The notes under the pieces are model-generated. The model was not told the origin of the DNA, made no database searches, and saw only the letters and a program-made list of their open reading frames with translations. Below, piece after piece: positions 32,236-40,397 of a stretch of DNA of 64,000 nt (the stretch's first letter is position 1; every line of letters begins with the position of its first letter). Where the stretch lies: the NCBI RefSeq assembly GCF_003367175.1, contig NZ_QRGA01000022.1, positions 42,308 to 106,307 of the forward strand, in the 5' to 3' direction. The translations under genes and the position numbers were made by a program. Origin of the DNA: Trinickia dinghuensis (lineage in GTDB: Bacteria > Pseudomonadota > Gammaproteobacteria > Burkholderiales > Burkholderiaceae).

Positions 32236-34914
32236 TCACGACGCCAGCGCCTTTTGCACGATCTCGCAAACGTCGCGGGATTTCGCATCGGCATTCACTT
32301 GCTCCAGCGCCGCGCGCATTTGCGCGCTCAACGCCGGCGTGAAGCGGCGCCATAGCTCGAGCGTCCTGGCGAGCCGCGCCGCCACCTGCGGGTTGATCGC
32401 GTCGAGCGCCAGCACCTGCTCGGCCCAGAATGCGTAGCCGGAGCCGTTCGCCGCATGGAATTGCGCGGGGTTCGCCCCGCAGAAACTGAAGATCAATGCG
32501 CGAGCACGATTGGGATTCTTTAGATTGAACGCCGGGTGCTGCATCAGCCCACGCACGACGTCGATGACCGGACGCTCGGCGCGGCCGCGCTGGGTGGCCT
32601 GAAGCGCAAACCATTTGTCGATGACGAGCGGATCGTGCTCGAAGCGCGCGTAGAAATCGTCGAGCGGCCGTTTCGCGAAGTCGCCGCCCTTCCCCGCGGC
32701 GGCATTCATCAAGGCGGAAAGCGCGCCCATCCGATCCGTCACGTTGTTCGCGATGTCGTATTGCCTCGTTGCAAGGCGCACAGCATCCGCGGGATCGTCA
32801 AGTTCCGAAAGGTACATGAGCGCGGAACCCTTCAGCCCACGATGCCCAGCGGCTTCGGGCGTCGCCTCGTAAGCGCCCGGCGTCAGGTGCCGCTCGTAGG
32901 CTGCGAGCCACTCTTGCCTGAGCGCCTCGCTCAAGCGCCGGCGCGCGAACCGGCGCGCCGCGTGCGCAGCGGCCGGATCGGATACGGCCATCCGCTCGGC
33001 GAGGTAGGTCTCCGTCGGCAACATCAATGCCAACGCGCGGAACGACGGCGAAAGCGATTCGTCGGTCAGCACGCTCCGGAATGCTTCGACCAGCGCGTCG
33101 CTCATATCGAACGAACGCCCATCGGCGGCTTGCTCGGCCAGCGTTAACAGTTCGCGCGTCGCAAGACGCTGCCCCGCTTCCCACCGGTTGAACGGATCGC
33201 TATCGTGGGCAAGCAGGAACGCAAGCTCGTCGTTGCCGTAGTCATACTCGACGATCGCCGGTGCCGAGAAGTCGCGCAGTAGAGACGGCAGCGGCTTCTC
33301 GGGTACGTCGATGAACGTGAAGCACTGCTGCGCCTCGGTCAACTCCAGCACGCGCGTCGTCCCGCCCGCTTCGCGTTCGCCCTCGAGGCGAAGCGGCATA
33401 TCCGCACCGTCTTGCCCGACAAGACCAATTGAAAATGGAATCAAAAGCGGCCCGCTTTGCGTTGCACGCGCGGCGGGCGACGCATCGCCGTAGTCTTGAG
33501 CGAGCGTGACGCGGTAGCGCCGGCCGGCCTCGTCGTATTGCGTCGTCACGCGCACGCGCGGCGTGCCTGCCTGACTGTACCAGCGCTCGAACTGCGAAAG
33601 ATCGCGTCCGTTCGCATCGGCCATCGCCTGGCGAAAGTCGTCGCAAGTCACGGCCTGGCCGTCATGCCGTTGGAAGTAAAGGTCCATGCCCTTGCGAAAG
33701 CCTTCCCGGCCGAACAGCGTCTGATACATCCGAACGACTTCCGCGCCCTTTCGATACACGGTCGCCGTATAAAAATTGTTGATCTCGACGTAGCTTTCAG
33801 GACGCACTGGATGCGCCATCGGCCCCGCGTCCTCGCCGAACTGCATTTGACGCAGGACGCACACGTCTTCGATGCGCTTCGTCGCGCGCGCTGCCTCGTT
33901 CTCATTCCCGCCCGACATCGCCGCGGAAAACTCCTGATCGCGGAACACGGTCAGGCCTTCCTTGAGGCTCAATTGGAACCAGTCGCGGCAGGTCACTCGG
34001 TTGCCGGTCCAGTTGTGGAAATACTCGTGGCCGACGATGGATTCGATGTTGGCGAAGTCGGTATCGGTCGCGGTTTCGGGATTCGCCAGGATGCACTTCG
34101 TATTGAAGATGTTCAGCCCTTTGTTCTCCATCGCCCCCATGTTGAAATCGCTCACGGCGACGATCATGAATCGGTCGAGATCGAGTTCGAGGCCGAAACG
34201 CTCTTCGTCCCAGTGGATCGAGCGAACCAGGGAATCCATCGCGTGGCCTGTTTTGTCCAGGTCCTGCGGTTTCACCCACACTTGCAGCAGCTTTTCCTTA
34301 CCGGAGCCCGTCCTGATACGCTCCTCGAGTGCGACGAGCTTGCCGGCGACGAGTGCGAACAGGTAACTCGGCTTCTTGAACGGATCCTCCCATTTCGCGT
34401 AGTGCCGGCCGTCGGGCAGATCGCCCTGCTCGATCAGGTTGCCGTTCGAGAGCAGGACCGGACAAGCGTCCTTGTCGGCACGCAGCGTGACGGTGAAGGT
34501 GGCCATCACATCGGGGCGATCGAGGAACCACGTGATGCGCCGAAAGCCCTGCGCTTCGCACTGCGTGCAGAAGTTTCCGCCCGACACGTACAGCCCCATC
34601 AGCGTTGTGTTGGCAGCCGGGCTGCACGCGCCCGTGATCGTGAGTTCGAACGCGTCCGGTGCATCGTTCACGGTCAGTCCGCCCTCGTGCGCACGGATGG
34701 CGGCGCTCGGATGGCCATCGATCGCCGCACTGATGAATTCGAGCTGCTCCCCCACGAGTTCAAGGTTCGACGCGCGGCCGGCAGCCGGATTGCGCCGTAC
34801 TCGCATCGTGTTGCGGACCACGGTGCGCTCCGGCACGAGGTCGAATTCGAGGGCGACTGTGTCGATCAGGAAGGCGGGCGCCGCGTAGTCGGCGCGCAGA
34901 ATCGTCGTGGGCAT
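32236..34914 (-). CDS. pepN: Aminopeptidase N (M1 family) PepN
   Basis: PepN is a broad-specificity zinc aminopeptidase that finishes cytoplasmic peptide degradation. The protein is 892 residues from the ATG at 34914 (MPTTILRADYAAPAFLIDT); a TTG five codons upstream is less likely. Catalytic motifs are intact: the exopeptidase block GAMENKGLNIFNT, the zinc site VGHEYFHNWTGNRVTCRDWFQLSLKEGLTVFRD, and a downstream Tyr region. The ancient order M1 core then the DUF3458-type C-terminal domain is complete. It follows the cupin gene after a 263-base gap, so it likely has its own promoter; whether it is the only pepN in the genome cannot be judged here. Confidence 0.95.
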   Translation of the reverse strand: MPTTILRADYAAPAFLIDTVALEFDLVPERTVVRNTMRVRRNPAAGRASNLELVGEQLEFISAAIDGHPSAAIRAHEGGLTVNDAPDAFELTITGACSPAANTTLMGLYVSGGNFCTQCEAQGFRRITWFLDRPDVMATFTVTLRADKDACPVLLSNGNLIEQGDLPDGRHYAKWEDPFKKPSYLFALVAGKLVALEERIRTGSGKEKLLQVWVKPQDLDKTGHAMDSLVRSIHWDEERFGLELDLDRFMIVAVSDFNMGAMENKGLNIFNTKCILANPETATDTDFANIESIVGHEYFHNWTGNRVTCRDWFQLSLKEGLTVFRDQEFSAAMSGGNENEAARATKRIEDVCVLRQMQFGEDAGPMAHPVRPESYVEINNFYTATVYRKGAEVVRMYQTLFGREGFRKGMDLYFQRHDGQAVTCDDFRQAMADANGRDLSQFERWYSQAGTPRVRVTTQYDEAGRRYRVTLAQDYGDASPAARATQSGPLLIPFSIGLVGQDGADMPLRLEGEREAGGTTRVLELTEAQQCFTFIDVPEKPLPSLLRDFSAPAIVEYDYGNDELAFLLAHDSDPFNRWEAGQRLATRELLTLAEQAADGRSFDMSDALVEAFRSVLTDESLSPSFRALALMLPTETYLAERMAVSDPAAAHAARRFARRRLSEALRQEWLAAYERHLTPGAYEATPEAAGHRGLKGSALMYLSELDDPADAVRLATRQYDIANNVTDRMGALSALMNAAAGKGGDFAKRPLDDFYARFEHDPLVIDKWFALQATQRGRAERPVIDVVRGLMQHPAFNLKNPNRARALIFSFCGANPAQFHAANGSGYAFWAEQVLALDAINPQVAARLARTLELWRRFTPALSAQMRAALEQVNADAKSRDVCEIVQKALAS

Positions 34915-35059
34915 AGAGATATCGAGCAAGGAAGAGAGGCGATCGTACGCGCGCCTCCCTAAAAAGTGTTTCCAAAATAAAACGGGCTTAGGCGGGAAAT
35001 GGGAAGGGATTTCCTCGTGTGTAGCGGTTCGTGCAATAACCTTCCGTCGCCCCCGGAGT

Positions 35060-35149
35060 CTATCCGCCGAGCGCCACGTACAGCACGAACTGATTAGCCA
35101 GCCTCGCGTAGCGGATACCGGCTAATTGCGCATCGGCGCTCGCTGACAT
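35060..35149 (-). pseudogene. Possible C-terminal remnant of an outer-membrane efflux protein
   Basis: In the gap between the cupin gene and pepN an open frame ends QLAGIRYARLANQFVLYVALGG then stop. That ending resembles the C-terminus of NodT/OprM-type outer-membrane factors, which often finish with a helix followed by ALYKALGGGW-like residues. Only about 29 codons can be read from an ATG and there is no ribosome-binding site. I take it as a possible scar of a deleted efflux gene; the resemblance is from memory and short. Confidence 0.25.
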
Positions 35150-35177
35150 ACAGCGGCGCCCCGCCGGCCAGCAGGTA

Positions 35178-35702
35178 CTAGCTTGGCAGAACGCGATTCA
35201 CATGCGTCATCGTGGCATCCCGACTCACGCCATAGACGTGGAGCGAGACGGCAATATCCTGACGGGCGTTGCCTAATCGATGAATGTCGTGGAGGCCCGG
35301 ACTCGACACGACGACGTCGCCCGGCATTCGGTCGATGCGATCCCGAACCACGGCCTGCTTGCTCGCGACGTCCCAATGCAAGCGATCCTCATGCAGTGTT
35401 CCATCGAGCACGACGTAACCGCACCACGTCCAGTGCGAATGAACGGGACTGAATCCGCCCGGCCTCCAGACCAGCAGCATGACCGAGAACAACCCGTCGT
35501 CATCGGAATGCAGGAGATGCCGGCTATATCCGCCTGCGGCGCCATCAGGCAGATCGTCGTCCATGAGGGGATATTTATCGCGAACGCTGCCTAGTGCCGC
35601 GGAAAGACCGCTCAAAAGTCTGTCCGTCGGCAGACCTACGAGCGATCGAATCTTGCCCGCGAAATCGGAACACTGAGTCGGAAAGGTTTCAATGATTGTC
35701 AT
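35178..35702 (-). CDS. Cysteine dioxygenase-like cupin
   Basis: A 174-residue cupin. The iron ligands of the thiol-dioxygenase fold can be placed at His88 and His90 (PVHSH) and His138 or His141 (PGLHDIH). A Cys at 94 follows the first pair and SLHVY supplies Ser153, His155 and Tyr157, matching the catalytic triad and the Tyr that forms the Cys-Tyr crosslink in mammalian cysteine dioxygenase. It should oxidise a thiol such as cysteine or 3-mercaptopropionate to the sulfinate; the exact thiol is unknown. It lies 37 bases downstream of the 142-residue gene and probably belongs to the TldD/TldE transcript. Confidence 0.82.
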   Translation of the reverse strand: MTIIETFPTQCSDFAGKIRSLVGLPTDRLLSGLSAALGSVRDKYPLMDDDLPDGAAGGYSRHLLHSDDDGLFSVMLLVWRPGGFSPVHSHWTWCGYVVLDGTLHEDRLHWDVASKQAVVRDRIDRMPGDVVVSSPGLHDIHRLGNARQDIAVSLHVYGVSRDATMTHVNRVLPS

Positions 35703-35739
35703 ACGCTGATTTCGACCTGCGCTTGTCTTTAAGCCTGTG

Positions 35740-36168
35740 TCAGGCCGCCCTGCAATGCCGTTCCAAACGTTTTGCTATGCCGTCGATCACCTTCACGGGT
35801 GCCGCTTCCAATTGAGCATCATGATTCGTCAGCAATCCCGCGAACAGTCGGAACGCTTCGTCGTCGAATCTAAACCGCCCTTCTCGCCCCGATGAAAACG
35901 CGCTGTTCGCAGCGTCTTCATAGTGGCCGAGGGAACCGGTGCTCGGCTTCCCGTAGCCGAGTTCACTCAACATCCCCGCGGCGATCGCCACCCTCATCAC
36001 GCTCTGAAGCGCCATCAAGGATCCGACGCCGGCCCGCAACGCTTCCAGTTGCAGGTGATACTCCAACGACAACACGTCCCGAATCGGCTTTGGCAAGGGC
36101 AGCAACTCCGTTTTGACTGCGCGTTGCCGGCGGCTGGATTGAGTGAGACGATGAGCCCAATGTTTCAT
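35740..36168 (-). CDS. Uncharacterised 142-aa protein
   Basis: A basic N-terminus (KHWAHRLTQSSRRQRAVKTE) is followed by LLPLPKPIRDVLSLEYHLQLEALRAG and a helical, Leu/Ala-rich body ending in a C-terminal helix. Small proteins with an LPLPK...YHLAL start are common in Burkholderia and are sometimes labelled Fis family regulators, but I see no convincing Fis helix-turn-helix. No signal peptide and no membrane segment. It sits between the TldD-like gene (38-base gap) and the cupin (37-base gap). Its role is unknown; a regulator of the locus is one possibility, a substrate or adaptor of the protease pair another. Confidence 0.7.
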   Translation of the reverse strand: MKHWAHRLTQSSRRQRAVKTELLPLPKPIRDVLSLEYHLQLEALRAGVGSLMALQSVMRVAIAAGMLSELGYGKPSTGSLGHYEDAANSAFSSGREGRFRFDDEAFRLFAGLLTNHDAQLEAAPVKVIDGIAKRLERHCRAA

Positions 36169-36206
36169 GTTCCCCTACCGGTGCATCGCGGATTCGACGA
36201 CGGCGG

Positions 36207-37697
36207 CTACGCCGTCCCGCCAACCGTCATCTCGTCGACACGCACGGTCGGTTGACCCACGCCCACGGGGACCGATTGCCCTGCCTTCCCGCAAGTCGCT
36301 CTTCCGGTGTCGAGTTCGAGATCGTTTCCGACGAGGCTAATGTTCCGGATCGTTTCCGGTCCATTGCCTGTAATCGTCGCGCCTTTGACCGGAGCGGTGA
36401 TCTTTCCGTTTTCGATCAGGTAGGCTTCCGAGGCTTCAAAGACGAACTGGCCACTCGTGATGTCGACTTGCCCGCCCTCGAGACCGGCGACGTAGATCCC
36501 GCTCTTCACCGATTCGATGATTTCCGCCGGCTCCCGATCGCCGTTCAACATGAACGTATTCGTCATTCGCGGCATCGGCAGCACGGCATACCCCTCTCGG
36601 CGGCCGTTGCCGGTCGGCTTCATCCCCATCAGCCGCGCGCTCAGCGAATCTTGCATATAGCCGCGCAACACGCCGTTCTCGATCAACACGGTGCGCTGCG
36701 TCGGGCACCCTTCATCGTCGATATTCAACGAACCGCGCTTGCCATGCAGTGTTCCATCGTCGACGATGGTGACGTTTTCGGATGCGACCTTTTCGCCGAG
36801 GCGTCCGGCGAACGCCGACGTGCCGCGACGAATGCCATCCGCCTCCAGTCCGTGGCCCACTGCCTCGTGCAGCAACACGCCATTCCAGCCAGGGCCGACA
36901 ACGACAGTCATCTTGCCCGCGGGAGCCGGCCTCGCCTCGAGTTTCACGAGCGCGGCATCCACTCGGCCATCGATGAACGAGCGCAGTTCCTCGTCCGTCC
37001 ACGTTTGCACGCCGTATCGCCCACCGATCCCGCCACTCGCGCTTTCAAGCCGAGCGCCCAATTTGACTCGAACGCTGATCGAGAGAACCAGAAGCGGGCG
37101 CACGTCGCCGGAACTGAGCCCATCGCCGCGCGCAACCCAGATCGTTTCGTAGATGGCGCTCAGCATCGCGTTCACTTCGACCACCCGCGAGTCGCGGGAA
37201 CGCGCTAGTTGGTCGACCTTTTTCAGGAGCGCGATCTTATCGGCGGCCTCGATCGCTCCTAGCGGATGGCGGGCCTCGTAAAACGAATGCGCGAACGGGG
37301 ATTGCGCGGCTTGATCAACTGCGGTCTCATGCGACGCCACCGGCACCGCTGCTTCCGAGCCGCGGACCTGCAAGGCAACACGTCGAAGCGAGTCGGCATC
37401 GATTCGCTGCGAGCTTGCAAACGTTGCTTCTTCGCCCTTTAGGACACGAAGACCGAAGCCGGAGTCGCAGCGGTACGAGCCCGCACGAACGGATCCGCCC
37501 TCCAGCGACCATGACTCGGCGATCGTTTCCTTCAGAAAAATGTCGGCGAAATTCCCGCCCGTACCCAGCGAAAGCGTCAATGCCGAGGCGAGGTGCGCTT
37601 CGTCGATCCCATGTTTCTCCAGCAGCCCGACACGAGCCAACGAGCGAACCCCTCCCGTAGCGGGCGGTAACGTACTTAGGTCCAAAACATCACTCAT
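36207..37697 (-). CDS. TldD-like metalloprotease subunit
   Basis: A 496-residue U62 family protein. The zinc motif HEAVGH (HExxxH) lies at residues 277-282, in LLHEAVGHGLEADG, and the third ligand is probably Cys469 in the C-terminal ATCGKAGQSVPVGVGQP block, as in E. coli TldD. The TldD/TldE heterodimer degrades unfolded peptides in a narrow chamber and is needed to mature microcin B17. Both conserved motifs are intact, so the protein should be active. It starts 3 bases after the TldE-like stop, consistent with an obligate pair. Burkholderiaceae normally also carry housekeeping tldD and pmbA elsewhere, so this is probably a second, specialised pair. Confidence 0.9.
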   Translation of the reverse strand: MSDVLDLSTLPPATGGVRSLARVGLLEKHGIDEAHLASALTLSLGTGGNFADIFLKETIAESWSLEGGSVRAGSYRCDSGFGLRVLKGEEATFASSQRIDADSLRRVALQVRGSEAAVPVASHETAVDQAAQSPFAHSFYEARHPLGAIEAADKIALLKKVDQLARSRDSRVVEVNAMLSAIYETIWVARGDGLSSGDVRPLLVLSISVRVKLGARLESASGGIGGRYGVQTWTDEELRSFIDGRVDAALVKLEARPAPAGKMTVVVGPGWNGVLLHEAVGHGLEADGIRRGTSAFAGRLGEKVASENVTIVDDGTLHGKRGSLNIDDEGCPTQRTVLIENGVLRGYMQDSLSARLMGMKPTGNGRREGYAVLPMPRMTNTFMLNGDREPAEIIESVKSGIYVAGLEGGQVDITSGQFVFEASEAYLIENGKITAPVKGATITGNGPETIRNISLVGNDLELDTGRATCGKAGQSVPVGVGQPTVRVDEMTVGGTA

Positions 37698-37700
37698 TTT

Positions 37701-39059
37701 TTAGGCTCCCCCAACCTTCATTGCTTCAATCAACCAGGATCCGGACGTCGATGCCCCCCGGGTGATCGCATCGCTGCCGATGGCCTGCAACCCGCCAAAC
37801 ATCTCCATCAGGTTCGACGCGAGCGTCACACCGGTGACCGGAAACTGGATGGCTCCGTTTTCCACCCAGAATCCCTTCGCCGCGCGCGAGAAATCGCCGG
37901 TCAATCGATTCACCCCGCCTCCCACCATCTCCGTCACGACGAGCCCACGGTTCAGCTTTCCGAGCATGCGGCCGAAGTCGTCTTCATCCGACGTTCGTGT
38001 GCTGCGCACCTCGAGGTTATGAGGCCCGTAGCCGTTTCCGGTCGGTTGCAAACCCAATCGGCGCGCGGCATAAAGACCCAGGAAGTACCCTTGCAGACGG
38101 CCGTCTTGCACCAGCATTCGCCGAGATCCGGGAATGCCGTCGCTGTCGAAACAGCGGCTCCCCATCCCGCGCTTCAGAAATGGGTCTTCGCTCACGTGGA
38201 TGTGTTCGGGAAACAAGCTCGCGCCAAGGCGATCCTTTAAGAACGAGCCCGTTCGATAAAGCGCATCGCCGGAAGCCGCCGACACCAGTTCGCCGAGCAA
38301 TCCCAGCGCAGCCGTCGGCTCGAATAGCACGGCGCATTGCTGCGTCGGAATCTGCCGTGCGTCCAGCGCGTCCATCGCTCGCTTGGCCGCGACCCCGCCC
38401 ACCTCTTCCGCTTTGGCGAGATCGTCGAATGCGCGGGCCGAGTGGCTCCAAAATCCAATCTGTTTTTCATTGGCGCCCGCAGCCACCGGCGCGCATGAGA
38501 GGGAATGCACCGACCACGGCGCGCTTGCTGAGAATCCGACCGACGTCGCCAGCAGCGATACGCCCGACACCGTTTGGACGCTCGCGCCGTTCGAGGTTCG
38601 AATGGACGAATCATGCTCGAATGCAGCAGCTTCCGTGCGCTGCGCGTAGGACATCATGTCGTCGAGCGTCGCCTCGAACGGGTGATACAGGTCGAGATCG
38701 GGGAAGACGTTCGCCAACTGCAGCGGATCCGCGAGCCCAGCGGCGGAATCCGCGGCTGTCACGTTCGTGATATCGAGCGCCGCGCGGACCGCGTTTTCGA
38801 GCCCTTCCCTAGATAGATCCGATGAACTCGTCGAAGCCCGCTTGCCGTCCCGATAGACGGTGATCGAAATCTCGGAGGCAAGACGAAAACTCCTTTCCGA
38901 CGGCACCCGATTTCTGACCATCGCCGTGCGCGATTCGGAATGTGCGACCTCGACGCGCGCACCTTCCGCGCCCGCGGCTCGCGCGAGTTCGAGCGCGAGC
39001 GCCGCGGTGTCCCCCAACTCCGACACGACGGTGCGCAATTGCATACCACCAGCCTGCAT
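37701..39059 (-). CDS. TldE/PmbA-like metalloprotease partner
   Basis: A 452-residue PmbA/TldE-type protein, the non-metal partner of TldD. Typical segments are SEISITVYRDGKRASTSSSDL in the N-terminal half and RRMLVQDGRLQGYFLGLYAARRLGLQPTGNGY, with GDFSRAAKGFWVENGAIQFPVTGVTLA and a C-terminal substrate-groove region. There is no HExxxH, as expected. The ATG at 39059 has GGAG upstream. It lies 68 bases downstream of the thioredoxin-like gene and 3 bases upstream of the TldD-like gene. Confidence 0.88.
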   Translation of the reverse strand: MQAGGMQLRTVVSELGDTAALALELARAAGAEGARVEVAHSESRTAMVRNRVPSERSFRLASEISITVYRDGKRASTSSSDLSREGLENAVRAALDITNVTAADSAAGLADPLQLANVFPDLDLYHPFEATLDDMMSYAQRTEAAAFEHDSSIRTSNGASVQTVSGVSLLATSVGFSASAPWSVHSLSCAPVAAGANEKQIGFWSHSARAFDDLAKAEEVGGVAAKRAMDALDARQIPTQQCAVLFEPTAALGLLGELVSAASGDALYRTGSFLKDRLGASLFPEHIHVSEDPFLKRGMGSRCFDSDGIPGSRRMLVQDGRLQGYFLGLYAARRLGLQPTGNGYGPHNLEVRSTRTSDEDDFGRMLGKLNRGLVVTEMVGGGVNRLTGDFSRAAKGFWVENGAIQFPVTGVTLASNLMEMFGGLQAIGSDAITRGASTSGSWLIEAMKVGGA

Positions 39060-39127
39060 ACATCCGCTCCACTATTTAAGATCGCGCGGCCGGCAAACAC
39101 GCCCGACCGACCGAGTTCCGATAGATC

Positions 39128-40351
39128 TCACACGACGTGCGCGGTCAGATCGACCAGCATGTCTCCGATCGCTCGTCCCCGCTCGCCCAAGGCGCGAGTC
39201 CCTTCGTGATAGTGCGACCGGAAACGGCTCGCCAGATCGGGATCGATCTCTCCGATCTTCTCCATCATTGCGTCGCCGCGCGGCGGCTCCGTGCCCTGTT
39301 CCTCCGCCCGCTTTCCGATTTCCTCGGCCAGTTGCGCGACCCGTGCGTCATCCTCCCGTACCCAGTTGCATGCATCCTGGAGTTGCTTCCAAACGGACAA
39401 GCCCACTGCAAAAACGACGCCGCTCAACACGTCCGGATCCTTGGACAACGGCATCGACGCGCTCTGCAACATCGTTGCTAGCCTTGAGCGGTGCTTATCG
39501 TCGAGGTTCGACGCAATCTCCGCGCACGCCTTCTTCACCTTCGCCCAGCTCTCATCTTCCGGCGCCGCACCGCTAGCCACGGCGCTATGCAGCGAGACCA
39601 GCTCATCACGAACGCCGAGCAGCGACGCATCGCCATCCAGCAGATCGGTGACCATCTGGTTCTTGAGAAGATGGACGAGAAGCTGATCGGGAAGCTTGGA
39701 CAGATTCGCGCCCACGGGCACGCTCTCCAGCCATCGGGCGACATAGAGCGCGGCTTTGAGATGCGTCCCGCGATAGGTCGACAGCGTCTCGACTATCGAT
39801 ACGACATCGGTCGGGATACCCAGCACTCGAGCGCAGTCGTCGGGGTCCGCCGTATTGGCGACGAAGCGCAATGCACTGCTGATTTGCCCCTCCCACATGC
39901 TCTCGTCCGGTGTCGCTTGCTTTCGCGTCAGGTGCGCTTGCAGGCGAGCGGTTTGAGCGGCTTTCACTTGCGGGTCGCCGCCGAATGCGCGCAGCGTAAT
40001 CGCGACGCGCACCAATTCGGTGGAGGTGCCCAGATGCGCGTCGAGAAAGCTCGCAAGCTGAACCGCCGAGCGATTGCCGACTACTCGCCCGATCTCCTCG
40101 CCCCCTTTCAGGAGAATCAAGGTCGGAATACCTTTGACGCTGAATCGGTTCCGCACGGACGCGTGCTCGTCGACGTTGACCTTGACGAAATCGACCTGTC
40201 CTTTGAAGTTCTCGCTCACCTTCTCGAGCGTCGGGCCGAGCGCCTTGCAAGGCCCGCACCATTCGGCCCAGAAATCGACCAGCACGGGGCGGCTGTTCGC
40301 GATCACGTCCGCGTCGAAGCTCGCTTCGGTCACGCTCCTCAAATTGCTCAT
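39128..40351 (-). CDS. Thioredoxin with a large uncharacterised C-terminal domain
   Basis: Residues 1-110 form a standard thioredoxin domain with the active site WCGPCK (Cys32, Cys35) and the cis-Pro loop KGIPTLILLKGG. The remaining 300 or so residues are helical, have no membrane segment and do not match the TPR tail of YbbN/CnoX that I know. The ATG at 40351, with AAAGGA upstream, gives 407 residues; an in-frame extension of 32 residues upstream is rejected for lack of a site. No signal peptide, so it acts in the cytoplasm. Position between the ABC transporter (gap 46) and the TldE gene suggests it reduces disulfides of an imported or processed peptide; inference. Confidence 0.88.
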   Translation of the reverse strand: MSNLRSVTEASFDADVIANSRPVLVDFWAEWCGPCKALGPTLEKVSENFKGQVDFVKVNVDEHASVRNRFSVKGIPTLILLKGGEEIGRVVGNRSAVQLASFLDAHLGTSTELVRVAITLRAFGGDPQVKAAQTARLQAHLTRKQATPDESMWEGQISSALRFVANTADPDDCARVLGIPTDVVSIVETLSTYRGTHLKAALYVARWLESVPVGANLSKLPDQLLVHLLKNQMVTDLLDGDASLLGVRDELVSLHSAVASGAAPEDESWAKVKKACAEIASNLDDKHRSRLATMLQSASMPLSKDPDVLSGVVFAVGLSVWKQLQDACNWVREDDARVAQLAEEIGKRAEEQGTEPPRGDAMMEKIGEIDPDLASRFRSHYHEGTRALGERGRAIGDMLVDLTAHVV

Positions 40352-40397
40352 GAATTGTCCTTTCAGGCTGAATCTTGGGTTTGTTTGATAACGCGCT

